From Pseudothauera hydrothermalis (GTDB taxonomy: Bacteria; Pseudomonadota; Gammaproteobacteria; Burkholderiales; Rhodocyclaceae), in the NCBI RefSeq assembly GCF_003345255.1, contig NZ_CP029331.1:2914001-2978000 (forward strand): a DNA stretch of 64,000 nucleotides, written 5' to 3'. The notes under the pieces are model-generated. The model was given only the letters and a program-made list of their open reading frames with translations, was not told where the DNA came from and searched no databases. The number at the start of each line of letters is the position of its first letter. Position 1 is the stretch's first letter. Below, piece after piece: positions 33,233 through 42,806 of the stretch. Made by a program: the position numbers and the translations under genes.

Positions 33233-33877
33233 ATGAAGCTCTATACCTACTTCCGCTCTTCGGCCGCCTACCGGGTGCGCATTGCGCTCCACCTCAAGGG
33301 CCTGCCCTATGAGGCGGTGCCGGTGCACTTGGTGCGCAACGGCGGCGAGCACCGGCAGCCGGACTACTTGGCCTTGAACCCGGCCGGACTGGTGCCCGCG
33401 CTGGAAGACCGCGGCCAGGTGCTCACCCAGTCGCTGGCGATCATCGAATACCTGGACGAGACCTATCCTGCGCCTGCGCTTTTGCCCGGCGACGCTTTGA
33501 ACCGGGCGCGCATCCGCGCGCTGGCCCAGGCCATCGCCTGCGACATCCATCCGATCAACAACCTGCGCGTGCTGCAATACCTGAGCCGTGAGCTGGGCGT
33601 GACGGACGAACAGAAAAACACCTGGTACCGCCACTGGGTGGAGAGCGGGCTTGCCGCGGTGGAAGCGATGTTGCAGCAGCCGCCGCGCAGCGGGCGCTTT
33701 TGCGTGGGCGACACACCGACGCTGGCCGACGTCTGCCTGGTGCCACAGGTGTTCAATGCGCGCCGCTTCAACTGCAACACCGCCCACATCCCCACGGTGA
33801 TGCGCATCGTCGACGCCTGCGAGGCGCTGGAAGCCTTCCGGCGGGCGGCGCCGGCCAACCAGCCGGATGCCGAATGA
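33233..33877 (+). CDS. maiA: Maleylacetoacetate/maleylpyruvate isomerase (zeta-class GST)
   Basis: The product has 214 residues. The N-terminal motif FRSSAAYRVRIALHLKGLPY is the zeta-class glutathione site, followed by NPAGLVPALEDRG and TQSLAIIEYLDETYPAPALLPGD. The C-terminal helices include CDIHPINNLRVLQYL and GDTPTLADVCLVPQVFNARRF. The enzyme isomerises cis to trans ring-cleavage products using glutathione. Its presence implies that the upstream ring opening yields a maleyl-type acid, as in gentisate or homogentisate breakdown. It is the last gene of the operon. Confidence 0.93.
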   Translation: MKLYTYFRSSAAYRVRIALHLKGLPYEAVPVHLVRNGGEHRQPDYLALNPAGLVPALEDRGQVLTQSLAIIEYLDETYPAPALLPGDALNRARIRALAQAIACDIHPINNLRVLQYLSRELGVTDEQKNTWYRHWVESGLAAVEAMLQQPPRSGRFCVGDTPTLADVCLVPQVFNARRFNCNTAHIPTVMRIVDACEALEAFRRAAPANQPDAE

Positions 33878-33902
33878 CCCCTGTCGACCCGCCGCAAGGC
33901 CC

Positions 33903-34238
33903 TCACACCCCCCAGACCACCGGCACCGCCTCCTTGATCGAATACTCCAGCATTTCCAGCAACGGCCAGGCGCGCTGCGCAAAATTCACCGGCGCGCCGA
34001 TGCCGGTGCGGCCGTCCGCACGCGCCTGCGCCTCATCTTCTTCGGGCTGGGCTGCGGCACGCGCTTTCTCTTCTTCGATCAATACCCGCAAGCGGGCGGC
34101 CGCTTCCGGCAACTGCGCCACGGTAATGATTCCCTTGGGCGCTTCCGGGTCCTTGCCGATGGCGGCAATCAGCTTTTTGGCCACGTCGCCGAACATGATC
34201 ACATCGGCCGCAGCATCGGATTTGAATACGATCAGCAT
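33903..34238 (-). CDS. DUF1840 protein
   Basis: The product has 111 residues. The start MLIVFKSDAAADVIMFGDVAKKLI and the end QRAWPLLEMLEYSIKEAVPVVWGV match DUF1840, a small family common in betaproteobacteria. The middle (residues 45-70) is charged and probably coiled. The function is unknown. It lies 18 bases after the hpt gene on the same strand and may be co-transcribed with it. Confidence 0.85.
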   Translation of the reverse strand: MLIVFKSDAAADVIMFGDVAKKLIAAIGKDPEAPKGIITVAQLPEAAARLRVLIEEEKARAAAQPEEDEAQARADGRTGIGAPVNFAQRAWPLLEMLEYSIKEAVPVVWGV

Positions 34239-34256
34239 GTCACACTCCAGGCGTAT

Positions 34257-34814
34257 TCACAGCCCTTTGACCGCGTAAATACCCGGTGCGTTGCGCCAGT
34301 ACCCCTGGTAATCCATGCCACAGCCGAACAGGAAGCGGTCGGGCATCTCCAACCCGGTGAAATCCGCCCGCATGCCCGGATAGGCTTTGCGATCGTGCAG
34401 CTTGTGCACCAGCACCGCAGACAGCACCTCGCGCGCGCCTTCTGCACGCAGGTGCTCGATGATCGCCGCCAGGGTGTGACCTTCGTCCAGGATATCGTCC
34501 AGCACCAGCACACTGCGGTTGCGCAAATCCTGGGTGGGCCGCACCCGCCAGTCCAGTAGCGTGCCCTGAGTGGCCAAGCCGTAACGGGTGGCATGCAGGT
34601 AGGCGGTTTCCAGCGCAAAAGGCAGGCGCGGCAACAGACGGCCGGCGAAAATCAGCCCGCCGTTCATGACCGTGTAGATCAGCGGATTGCTGCGCGCCAG
34701 CCGCGCGCTGATCTCCCCCGCCATGCGGTCCAGCGCCACCTCCACCGCCGCCGCATCGGCCAGGCAATCGGCCTCGTCGCGGGCACGGATGATTTCATTC
34801 AGATCAACGGCCAT
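34257..34814 (-). CDS. hpt: Hypoxanthine-guanine phosphoribosyltransferase family
   Basis: The product has 185 residues from the ATG at 34814; a GTG at 34832 is possible, because the GGGGAGG before the ATG is only two bases away. The PRPP motif is VLVLDDILDEGHTLAAII, and the early IYTVMNGGLIFAGRLL is typical of hypoxanthine-type salvage enzymes. It converts hypoxanthine and/or guanine to the nucleotide. It is divergent from upp. Confidence 0.88.
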   Translation of the reverse strand: MAVDLNEIIRARDEADCLADAAAVEVALDRMAGEISARLARSNPLIYTVMNGGLIFAGRLLPRLPFALETAYLHATRYGLATQGTLLDWRVRPTQDLRNRSVLVLDDILDEGHTLAAIIEHLRAEGAREVLSAVLVHKLHDRKAYPGMRADFTGLEMPDRFLFGCGMDYQGYWRNAPGIYAVKGL

Positions 34815-34938
34815 GGCCTCCCCTTTTTCCACCGTGGTTATCGAGAGCGCGGAATTCTAGCCCGCCTCTGGAGCGGGCCGCGCACCATGCTGCAGTAGTA
34901 CACTGTCGCCCGTTCATCAACCCGCACGATCCGCTTCC

Positions 34939-35571
34939 ATGCCCATTCTGCAAATCTCCCACCCCCTTGTCCGTCACAAAATCGGCCTGATGCGTGAAGC
35001 GGACATCAGCACCAAGAAGTTTCGCGAACTCACCGCCGAACTGGCCCGCCTGCTGGCCTACGAGGCGTGCAAGGATTTTCCGCTGGAGAAGGTCACCCTC
35101 ACCGGGTGGGCAGGGCCGGTGGAGGTGGAGCAGATCAAGGGCAAGAAGGTCACCGTGGTGCCCATCCTGCGCGCCGGCCTGGGCATGCTCGATGGCGTGC
35201 TGGACATGATCCCGAGCGCCAAGGTGAGCGTGGTGGGGATTTCGCGCGACGAGGAAACCTTGCAGCCGGCGCCTTACTTCGAGAAGTTCGTCGGCCACCT
35301 GGGCGAGCGCATGGCGCTGATCATCGACCCCATGCTGGCCACCGGGGGGTCGCTGGCGGCCACCTGCGACATGCTCAAGCGCAAAGGCTGCACACAAATC
35401 CGCGCCCTGGTGCTGGTGGCGGCCCCCGAGGGCATCGCGCTGATGGCCGAGCGCCATCCGGACGTCGACATCTACACCGCCAGCATAGACAGCCACCTGA
35501 ATGAACAGGGCTACATCATCCCCGGCCTGGGCGATGCCGGCGACAAAATCTTCGGCACCAAGCACAACTGA
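34939..35571 (+). CDS. upp: Uracil phosphoribosyltransferase
   Basis: The product has 210 residues, starting [20 protein letters not shown]. Family features are [51 protein letters not shown] (the PRPP loop) and the uracil-binding [14 protein letters not shown] at the C-terminus. It makes UMP from uracil and PRPP. The uracil permease gene follows 85 bases downstream, forming a salvage unit. Confidence 0.97.
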   Translation: MPILQISHPLVRHKIGLMREADISTKKFRELTAELARLLAYEACKDFPLEKVTLTGWAGPVEVEQIKGKKVTVVPILRAGLGMLDGVLDMIPSAKVSVVGISRDEETLQPAPYFEKFVGHLGERMALIIDPMLATGGSLAATCDMLKRKGCTQIRALVLVAAPEGIALMAERHPDVDIYTASIDSHLNEQGYIIPGLGDAGDKIFGTKHN

Positions 35572-35656
35572 CCGACCGCAACACCCGCATCCCGCCTGCA
35601 GCACACGCTGCCTACAAAAACAGATGATCGCCCGCGCGGGCGAACGGAGAACACGC

Positions 35657-36907
35657 ATGCGAGAAATTCCGATCCAGGCCGCCGAGCCGCTCTGGCGGCA
35701 GGCGGTCGCCGGCGGCCAGATCCTTTTCGTGGCCTTCGGCGCGCTGGTACTGGTACCGCTACTGACCGGTCTGAATCCCAGCATGGCCCTGCTGGGCGCC
35801 GGTGTCGGCACTTTGTTGTTCCAACTGGCAACCGGCCGCCAGGTCCCGATCTTTCTGGGTTCCAGCTTCGCTTTCATCGCCCCCATCGTGTACAGCATGC
35901 AGACCTGGGGGCTGTCGGCCACGATGGGCGCGCTGGCCTGCGTGAGCCTGGTGTATTTCGTGTTCTCCGGCCTGGTGTGGAAGCACGGTGCACAGATCGT
36001 GCACCGTTTCATGCCGCCGGTGGTGATCGGCCCTATCATCATGATCATCGGCCTGTCGCTGGCCGCGGTAGCGGTGAACATGGCGATGGGGCGCACCGGC
36101 GACGGCGCGGCGGAACTGGTGCCGTACCCCAGCGCGCTGGCGGTGGCCACAGTCGCCTTTGGCACCACGGTGGCGGTGGCGGTGTTCGCGCGCGGCTTTC
36201 TGCGGCTGGTACCGATTTTGGCAGGCGTGGCGGCCGGCTACGTGGCAGCAGCCGCCTTCGGTCTGGTGGATTTTTCCAAAGTCCATGCAGCACCCTGGTT
36301 TGCCGTGCCCGACTTTGTGGCGCCGAGCTTTGAATGGGCGGCCATTCTGTTCATGCTGCCGGTGGCGCTGGCGCCTGCCATCGAGCATGTTGGCGATGTG
36401 GTGGCCATTGGCGGAGTGACCGGCAAAGACTATACCGATCAGCCCGGCCTGCATCGCACCTTGGCCGGCGACGGCCTGGGCGTGCTGTTCGCCGGCCTGA
36501 TCGGCGGGCCACCGATCACCACGTATTCGGAAGTCACCGGCGCGGTCACGCTGACCAAAAACTACAACCCGGCGATCATGACTTGGGCGGCGATTTTTGC
36601 CATCGCCCTGGCCTTCGTCGGCAAATTCAACGCCTTTTTGCAGTCCATTCCGGTGCCGGTGATGGGTGGCATCATGATGCTACTGTTCGGCTCGGTGGCC
36701 AGCGTGGGGCTGAAGACGCTGATCGGCGCGCGCACCGACCTGGACGAGCCGCGCAATCTGGTCATCGTCTCTACGGTGCTGGTCATCGGCATCGGTGGCC
36801 TGGCGCTCAACTTCGACGGTCTCACGCTGCAGGGCGTGAGTCTGTGCGGCATCGTTGCGGTGCTGCTCAACCTCCTGCTGCCGGCACAACGCAGCGGGAG
36901 ATGCTGA
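35657..36907 (+). CDS. uraA: Uracil:proton symporter (NCS2 family)
   Basis: The product has 416 residues with about 14 hydrophobic helices. The ATG at 35657 is the first after the upp gap. Signatures are PIFLGSSFAFIAPI, MPPVVIGPIIMIIGLSLA, the NCS2 helix-8 region ALAPAIEHVGDVVAIGGVTG and GPPITTYSEVTGAVTLTKNY. It imports uracil for Upp. The sequence closely follows the UraA pattern rather than that of xanthine or urate carriers. Confidence 0.93.
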   Translation: MREIPIQAAEPLWRQAVAGGQILFVAFGALVLVPLLTGLNPSMALLGAGVGTLLFQLATGRQVPIFLGSSFAFIAPIVYSMQTWGLSATMGALACVSLVYFVFSGLVWKHGAQIVHRFMPPVVIGPIIMIIGLSLAAVAVNMAMGRTGDGAAELVPYPSALAVATVAFGTTVAVAVFARGFLRLVPILAGVAAGYVAAAAFGLVDFSKVHAAPWFAVPDFVAPSFEWAAILFMLPVALAPAIEHVGDVVAIGGVTGKDYTDQPGLHRTLAGDGLGVLFAGLIGGPPITTYSEVTGAVTLTKNYNPAIMTWAAIFAIALAFVGKFNAFLQSIPVPVMGGIMMLLFGSVASVGLKTLIGARTDLDEPRNLVIVSTVLVIGIGGLALNFDGLTLQGVSLCGIVAVLLNLLLPAQRSGRC

Positions 36908-37022
36908 TGATGGCAGGCTTTCCGCCGCCCGTGCTATAAAACCGGCGCTGCCGGAAGCGGCCCGGCGATGGGAATTGCCGGGGCGCGGACATATTGACGA
37001 TGCGCGCTGCACCGGAGGTGCG

Positions 37023-37790
37023 ATGAATACACGGTTTCCACAGCCCTTTGAAGCCGTCGGGTGCGACGCCTGCCGCAATCCCGCAGCCCTCGGCTTCGAA
37101 TTCACCATGGCCTTCCAGCCGATTGTCGATTTGGAAAGCGATCGGCTATTCGCCTATGAAGCGCTGGTGCGCGGAGTCGATGGCGCGGGCGCCGGCAGCG
37201 TGCTGGCTCAGGTCGATGATGGCAACCGCTACCGCTTCGACCAGGCGTGCCGGGTCAAGGCCATCGAACTGGCTGCCGCGCTCGGCCTCGATCGCATCAA
37301 CGGCTGCCGGCTGAGCATCAATTTTCTGCCCAACGCCATCTACCGCCCCGAAACCTGCATCCGCGCCACACTGGAAGCCTGCTCGCGCTTTGGCTTTCCC
37401 TCCAGTCGGTTGATGTTCGAGGTCACCGAAGGCGAGCAAGTCAGCGACACCCAGCACCTGATCCGCATTTTCAGCGATTACCGCAAGCGCGGTTTCATCA
37501 CCGCGATCGACGACTTCGGCGCGGGCTACGCCGGCCTCAATCTGCTGGCCACCTTTCAGCCGCATGTGCTCAAGCTCGATATGGCGCTGATCCGCGACAT
37601 CGACCGCTCACCGGCCAAGCAGGCCATCGTTGCCGGCATTGCGCTGGCCGCCGAGCGGCTGGGCATTTCGCTGATCGGTGAAGGCGTCGAACGTGCCGCC
37701 GAGCGCGACATACTGCTCGGTTTTGGGATCCGCTTACAACAAGGTTATCTGTTCGCCCGCCCTGCACTCGAAGCGCTGCCGCGCCCCTGA
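37023..37790 (+). CDS. Stand-alone EAL-domain c-di-GMP phosphodiesterase
   Basis: The product has 255 residues; the ATG at 37023 follows GGAGG. The entire protein is one EAL domain with intact catalytic motifs: FAYEALVRG, LSINFLPNAIY, LMFEVTEGEQV, ITAIDDFGAGYAGLNLL, VLKLDMALIRDI and LIGEGVERA. No sensor or membrane segment is present; only a 25-residue leader containing CDAC precedes the domain. It should hydrolyse c-di-GMP in the cytosol. It converges with xth. Confidence 0.92.
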   Translation: MNTRFPQPFEAVGCDACRNPAALGFEFTMAFQPIVDLESDRLFAYEALVRGVDGAGAGSVLAQVDDGNRYRFDQACRVKAIELAAALGLDRINGCRLSINFLPNAIYRPETCIRATLEACSRFGFPSSRLMFEVTEGEQVSDTQHLIRIFSDYRKRGFITAIDDFGAGYAGLNLLATFQPHVLKLDMALIRDIDRSPAKQAIVAGIALAAERLGISLIGEGVERAAERDILLGFGIRLQQGYLFARPALEALPRP

Positions 37791-37822
37791 GGCGACCCCG
37801 CCGGCCGCTGGCTGCCGGCCTG

Positions 37823-38605
37823 CTACAGCGTAAAGGCGTAGTCCACGGTCAGCGGCGCGTGATCGCTAAAGCGCGCGTCTTTGTATACCGCCGCGGCCCG
37901 CGCACAGTCGGCCAGCACCGGGGTGGCAATCTGGTAGTCGATCCGCCAGCCCACGTTCTTCGCCCACGCTTGGCCGCGGTTGGACCACCAGGTGTAGCTC
38001 TCACCGGTGGCCTGCGGGTGCAAACGACGGTACACATCCACCCAGCCCTGGTCGTTCAGCACACGCCCCAGCCAGGCACGCTCTTCGGGCAGAAAGCCGG
38101 AATTTTTCTGATTGCTCTTCCAGTTTTTCAGGTCGATCTCCTGGTGGGCGATGTTCCAGTCGCCGCAGATCACCACCTCGCGTCCGGCAGCGCGCAGGTC
38201 CGCCAGATGCGGGAAGAAGCGCTCCATGAAGCTGAACTTGGCCTGCTGACGTTCCGCCGAGCTGGAGCCGGAGGGCAGATAGAGGGAAATCACCGATAAC
38301 CCCGGAAAATCAAGCTGAAGATAACGCCCTTCGGCATCGATGTCGGCATGGCCCAAACCCTCGACCACGCGCACCGGTGCATGGCGGCTGTAGAGGCCCA
38401 CCCCGCTGTAGCCTTTCTTTTCGGCAAAGTGAAAATAGCCGACCAGATCCCCCGGATTGCGCATCACCTCACTCAGATCCGCCGCATGCGCTTTCAATTC
38501 CTGCACACAAACGAAATCGGCATTCTGGCGGACCAGCCAATCGAAAAAACCCTTGTTGCCGGCCGAGCGGATGCCGTTGAGGTTGGCGGAGATGATGCGT
38601 AACAT
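37823..38605 (-). CDS. xth: Exodeoxyribonuclease III
   Basis: The product has 260 residues, starting [20 protein letters not shown]. Catalytic residues of the exonuclease III fold are visible: CVQELKAH (metal glutamate), [14 protein letters not shown] (Asp/Asn pair) and the C-terminal [11 protein letters not shown] (active-site Asp-His). It acts as AP endonuclease and 3' exonuclease in base-excision repair. It is divergent from pyrE, with 41 bases between the starts. Confidence 0.95.
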   Translation of the reverse strand: MLRIISANLNGIRSAGNKGFFDWLVRQNADFVCVQELKAHAADLSEVMRNPGDLVGYFHFAEKKGYSGVGLYSRHAPVRVVEGLGHADIDAEGRYLQLDFPGLSVISLYLPSGSSSAERQQAKFSFMERFFPHLADLRAAGREVVICGDWNIAHQEIDLKNWKSNQKNSGFLPEERAWLGRVLNDQGWVDVYRRLHPQATGESYTWWSNRGQAWAKNVGWRIDYQIATPVLADCARAAAVYKDARFSDHAPLTVDYAFTL

Positions 38606-38646
38606 GGGGGGCAGTTCCGGGACGTGTTCAGCATTGGAAAAAGCTC

Positions 38647-39294
38647 GTGGATTTTAGCCGTGATTTCATCGCGCTCGCCTGCCGCAAGGGCGTACTGCGT
38701 TTTGGCAGCTTCATCACCAAGGCCGGGCGCCAGTCGCCGTATTTTTTCAACGCCGGACTGTTCGATGACGGCGCATCCTTCCGCGAACTGTGCGGTTTTT
38801 ATGCGCACGCCATCGAAGCATCCGGCTTGGCCTGCGATATGCTGTTCGGGCCGGCTTACAAGGGCATTCCACTGGTTGCCGGCACCGCCATCCGCCTGGC
38901 CGAGCGCGGCCGCAGCCTGCCCTTTGCCTTCAACCGCAAGGAAGCCAAAGACCATGGCGAAGGCGGCACGCTGATTGGCGCCCCGCTCGCCGGCCGGGTG
39001 CTGATTCTGGATGACGTCATCTCCGCGGGCACCTCGGTACGCGAATCGGTAAACATCATCCACGCCGCCGGTGCCGAACCGGCCGGCGTAGTCATTGCGC
39101 TCGATCGCATGGAACGGGGCAGCGGGTCGCTATCGGCGGTGCAAGAGGTGCGCCAACAATACGGCATTCCGGTCATCGCGGTCGCCACCTTGGAGGACCT
39201 GATCGCTTACCTTGCCGACAGTCCGCAACTGGCCGCCAACCTGGAGGCGGTGATGGCCTATCGTGAACGCTATGGCACGGCTGCATCGCGCTGA
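38647..39294 (+). CDS. pyrE: Orotate phosphoribosyltransferase
   Basis: The product has 215 residues, starting at the GTG at 38647. The substrate and PRPP motifs are [39 protein letters not shown] and [17 protein letters not shown] (residues about 118-134). PyrE makes OMP from orotate. It is the third pyrimidine phosphoribosyl gene in this part of the window. Its end overlaps the start of the coiled-coil gene by 23 bases. Confidence 0.96.
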   Translation: MDFSRDFIALACRKGVLRFGSFITKAGRQSPYFFNAGLFDDGASFRELCGFYAHAIEASGLACDMLFGPAYKGIPLVAGTAIRLAERGRSLPFAFNRKEAKDHGEGGTLIGAPLAGRVLILDDVISAGTSVRESVNIIHAAGAEPAGVVIALDRMERGSGSLSAVQEVRQQYGIPVIAVATLEDLIAYLADSPQLAANLEAVMAYRERYGTAASR

Positions 39295-39907
39295 ACTGTT
39301 CCTCATTGTCTTACTGGCCTGGCCGCTCACCGTGGCGGCGCAAGGCGGACGCAGCATTTTCTGCTGCGAAGACGCCAGCGGCCGACCGGTATGTGGCGAT
39401 ACGCTACCCAGCGCATGCTTTGGCAAGGCGTATCGCGAACTCAGCCCGCAGGGCACTGTGCGCCGACATGTGGCCGCGCCGCTGACGCCAGAAGAAATTG
39501 CCCGCCGGGAAGCGGCCGAGCGACAGCGTAAGGCGGAAGAAGCCCGCGCCTTGCAGCAGCGCCGGCTCGACGAAGCCTTGCTCGAAACCTACGCCAGCCT
39601 GAACGATCTGGACGCACAGCGCGACCGCAATCTGGCCGCGGCCGACAAGAACGTGCAGGAGCAGCGCCGTCGGCTCAGCGAACTCGAAGCGCGCCGGCAA
39701 AAGCTCACCGAAGAGCGGGCGTTCTACCGCGACCGCGAACCGCCGCCGGAACTGGTCGGCGATCTGCGCACCATCGAAGCGGAAATCGCCGCGCAGCAGG
39801 TGGTGCTCCAAGCCAAAATGCGCGAACTCGAAACCCTGCGCAATCGCTTCGACGAAGACCGCCGGCGTTATCTGGAACTCACCCGCAGCGCACCGGCGCA
39901 AAACTGA
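39272..39907 (+). CDS. Exported coiled-coil protein, DUF4124-like start
   Basis: The product has 211 residues from the ATG at 39272; a GTG at 39263 is possible. Residues 1-23 are a signal peptide. A short cysteine-bearing segment follows ([16 protein letters not shown], then a fourth cysteine), similar in layout to DUF4124 modules. Residues about 75-200 form a long charged coiled coil rich in Glu, Arg and Gln, interrupted near [12 protein letters not shown]. The role is unknown. It overlaps pyrE, and its stop overlaps the next gene by one base (TGATG). Confidence 0.75.
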   Translation: MARLHRAELFLIVLLAWPLTVAAQGGRSIFCCEDASGRPVCGDTLPSACFGKAYRELSPQGTVRRHVAAPLTPEEIARREAAERQRKAEEARALQQRRLDEALLETYASLNDLDAQRDRNLAAADKNVQEQRRRLSELEARRQKLTEERAFYRDREPPPELVGDLRTIEAEIAAQQVVLQAKMRELETLRNRFDEDRRRYLELTRSAPAQN

Positions 39908-41982
39908 TGTGCGCAGCCACCTCCACCACCGTCCGTGCCGCCTGTCCGCATGACTGTCCGGACACCTGCGCCATGGAAGTCACCGTGGCTGACGGGCGCG
40001 CGGTCAAGCTGCGTGGGGCGGCCGATATGCCTTTTACCCACGGTGCCCTGTGCACCAAGGTCGCGCATTATCTTGAGCGGGTGTATTCCGAACAGCGCCT
40101 GCTGCATCCGATGAAGCGCATCGGCGCCAAGGGCGAAGGGCGTTTTACCCGCATTTCCTGGGACGAGGCGCTCGACACCATCGCGCAGCGCTTTAGCGCC
40201 ATCGCCGCCGAAGACCCGCGCGCCATCCTGCCCTATTCCTACGCCGGGACCATGGGGCTGGTGCACAGCGCGAGCATGGATCGGCGTTTTTTCCACCGCC
40301 TCGGGGCTTCACGGCTCGATCGCACGATCTGCGCCTCGGCCGGCGCCTACGGTTGGAAGGCGACCATAGGCGCGTCGATCGGCGCCGATCCGGAGGCGGT
40401 GGCCTGCGCCCGGCTGATCCTGATCTGGGGCGCCAACCCGGTGGTGTCCAATGTGCACGGCTGGCACCACTTACAGGAGGCGAAACGGCGCGGCGCCCGC
40501 CTGGTGTGCATCGACCCCTGGCGCAGCCAAACCGCCGACAAGTGCGATCTGCATCTGGCCCCGCTGCCTGGCAGCGATGGCGCCTTGGCGCTGGCGATGA
40601 TGCAGGTGCTGATCGCCGAAGACCGCCTCGACCACGACTACGTCGCCCGCCACACCACCGGCTTCGCCGAGCTGCGTGAACGCGTGCGCGAGTACACCCC
40701 GGAGTGGGCCGCAACGCTCACCGGGCTGCCGGCGCAAGCCATCCGCCAGCTCGCCCGCGACTACGCGGCGGCCGGGCACCACAGCCTGATTCGTCTCAAT
40801 TACGGCCTCAACCGCCACGCCGGCGGGGGCATGGCGGTGCGCAACATCGCCTGTCTGCCGGCGCTCACCGGCGCCTGGCGCCAACCCGGTTGCGGTGCGC
40901 TGCTGTCGACTTCGGGCAATTTTCCGGTCGACCAGCATGCGCTGGAACGCCCCGATCTGTATCCCGATCCGGTGCGTTTTCCACCCCGTACCATCAACAT
41001 GAGCACAATCGGCCGCGATCTGCTGGAAGCATCCGATCCGCCAATCCGCGCCATTTACGTCTATAACGCCAACCCGCTCGCGGTGGCGCCCGACGGTAAC
41101 AGGGTTCGTCAAGGCTTTGCGCGCGAAGATTTGTTCTGCGTAGTGCATGAGCTGTTCCAGACCGACACCGCCGACTATGCCGACATCCTGCTGCCGGCCA
41201 CCACTCAACTGGAACACTTCGACCTGCATACCGCATACGGCCACCTCTACGCCTTGCGCAACACACCGGCCATCGCCCCGCTGGGCGAAGCCAAACCCAA
41301 CAGCGAGGTGTTCCGCCTGCTTGCCCAACGGCTGGGTTTTGACGATCCGGCGCTGCGCGACAGCGACCAGGCGGTGGCTGCGGCCGCCTTCGGCCCACGC
41401 GACCCGCGCGCCTTGGGTCTGTCCGACGCGCTGGAGGCACACGGCTGGGCACGCCTGAACCTGCCGCGGCCCTTTGCGCCGTTTGCCGCCGGCCAATTTC
41501 CAACACCGTCCGGCAAGTGCGAATTCTTCTCACAGACGCTGGCCGCCGCCGGGCTGGACCCGCTGCCGACCTGGCACCCGCCGCGCGAATCGGCACCGGT
41601 CGACCCGGCGCGGGCTGCGCACTACCCATTGGCGCTGATCAGTCCACCGGCACGCAACTTCCTCAACAGCAGCTTTGCCAACCTGCCGCGCTTTGTGGCC
41701 GAAGAAGGTGCGCCGCGGCTGCTGATGCATCCGCACGATGCGGCTGCGCGCGCTTTGTGCGAGGGCGGCACGGTGCGCATCTACAATGACCGTGGCGAGT
41801 TCCGCGCCCGACTCACGGTCACCGACCGGGCGCGCACCGGCGTGGTGGTCAGCCCCTCGATCTGGTGGCGCAAGCTCAGCCCCGACGGCTGCAACGTCAA
41901 TGCGGTAACCAGCGACGCCGTGGCCGACTTTGGCGGCGGCGCCTGCTTTTACGACTGCCTGGTGCAGGTCGCCCGCGCATGA
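39907..41982 (+). CDS. Molybdopterin-dependent oxidoreductase with N-terminal 4Fe-4S
   Basis: The product has 691 residues. Cysteines 13, 17, 21 and 49 (ACPHDCPDTC, then GALCTKV) form the 4Fe-4S site of the DMSO-reductase superfamily. The Mo-bis-PGD domains follow, with RFTRISWDEALDTIA, LILIWGANPVVSNVHGWHHL and DILLPATTQLEHFDLHTAYG. C142 in RTICASAGAYGW lies where the Mo ligand is expected. No twin-arginine signal is present, so it is probably cytoplasmic. No membrane or electron-transfer subunit is adjacent; its substrate is unknown. Confidence 0.88.
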   Translation: MCAATSTTVRAACPHDCPDTCAMEVTVADGRAVKLRGAADMPFTHGALCTKVAHYLERVYSEQRLLHPMKRIGAKGEGRFTRISWDEALDTIAQRFSAIAAEDPRAILPYSYAGTMGLVHSASMDRRFFHRLGASRLDRTICASAGAYGWKATIGASIGADPEAVACARLILIWGANPVVSNVHGWHHLQEAKRRGARLVCIDPWRSQTADKCDLHLAPLPGSDGALALAMMQVLIAEDRLDHDYVARHTTGFAELRERVREYTPEWAATLTGLPAQAIRQLARDYAAAGHHSLIRLNYGLNRHAGGGMAVRNIACLPALTGAWRQPGCGALLSTSGNFPVDQHALERPDLYPDPVRFPPRTINMSTIGRDLLEASDPPIRAIYVYNANPLAVAPDGNRVRQGFAREDLFCVVHELFQTDTADYADILLPATTQLEHFDLHTAYGHLYALRNTPAIAPLGEAKPNSEVFRLLAQRLGFDDPALRDSDQAVAAAAFGPRDPRALGLSDALEAHGWARLNLPRPFAPFAAGQFPTPSGKCEFFSQTLAAAGLDPLPTWHPPRESAPVDPARAAHYPLALISPPARNFLNSSFANLPRFVAEEGAPRLLMHPHDAAARALCEGGTVRIYNDRGEFRARLTVTDRARTGVVVSPSIWWRKLSPDGCNVNAVTSDAVADFGGGACFYDCLVQVARA

Positions 41983-42761
41983 ACGACCCGCGTACCCTGG
42001 ATGCGGTCGCGGCCCTGGTCGCTGCGGCACAGCGCATCCTGTTCATCACCGGCGCCGGCATCTCGGCCGACTCCGGTCTGCCGACTTATCGCGGCATCGG
42101 CGGGTTGTATCACGAACGGCTGACCGCCGAAGGGCTCAGCATCGAACAGGCGCTATCCGGCGACATGATGCGCCGCCGGCCGGACATTTGCTGGCGTTAC
42201 ATTGCCGAAATCGAGGCCAACTGCCGCGGCGCTCAACCCAATGCTGCGCACCGCTTGATTGCCGCGCTGGAACAGGAAAAGCCGTCTGTTTGGGTACTGA
42301 CCCAGAACGTCGACGGCCTGCATCGGGCCGCCGGCTCCCGGAAGCTGATCGAAATTCACGGCACCGTGCATCATTTGCGCTGTACCGAATGTCCGCACGA
42401 GCGCGATGTGCCGGATTTTTCCGGCCTTTCGCTGCCACCGGCCTGTCCGGCATGCGGCGGTCTGCTGCGCCCGGACGTGGTGCTGTTTGGCGAGCTGCTA
42501 CCGCCGCAGCAGCTTGACCGGCTGGCCGCGGTCCTGCGCGCCGGACTGGATTTGGTGGTGTCGATCGGCACCACCAGCGTGTTTCCCTACATTGCCGGCC
42601 CGGTAAGGTGGGCACAGCAGCAAGGCATTCCGAGCGTCGAAATCAACCCCGGCGACAGCGAAATCAGCGCTGTGGTGACTCACCGGCTGCAGATGGGCGC
42701 GGCCGATGCGCTGACCGCCATCTGGCGGCGCCTGCATCCGCCCGACCCCGCCGAGGACTGA
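41979..42761 (+). CDS. Sirtuin-family NAD-dependent deacylase
   Basis: The product has 260 residues, starting inside the stop of the molybdoenzyme gene. Sirtuin motifs are ILFITGAGISADSGLPTYRG, VLTQNVDGLHRAAG and IEIHGTVHHLRC (catalytic histidine). A zinc site is formed by CTEC and CPAC, and GTTSVFPYIAGPV with VEINPGDSEIS bind NAD. It removes acyl groups from lysines using NAD+. The overlap suggests co-expression with the oxidoreductase; a functional link is not established. Confidence 0.93.
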   Translation: MNDPRTLDAVAALVAAAQRILFITGAGISADSGLPTYRGIGGLYHERLTAEGLSIEQALSGDMMRRRPDICWRYIAEIEANCRGAQPNAAHRLIAALEQEKPSVWVLTQNVDGLHRAAGSRKLIEIHGTVHHLRCTECPHERDVPDFSGLSLPPACPACGGLLRPDVVLFGELLPPQQLDRLAAVLRAGLDLVVSIGTTSVFPYIAGPVRWAQQQGIPSVEINPGDSEISAVVTHRLQMGAADALTAIWRRLHPPDPAED

Positions 42762-42778
42762 GTCCCCCGGCGGTCTTG

Positions 42779-42799
42779 CCGGGCCGACAGGCCGGTTTT
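42779..42799 (+). terminator. Possible intrinsic terminator after the sirtuin gene
   Basis: CCGGGCC and GGCCGG can pair around the loop GACA with one bulged G, followed by TTTT. It lies between the convergent sirtuin and FAD/Fe-S genes. Confidence 0.45.
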
Positions 42800-42806
42800 G
42801 CCGCCA

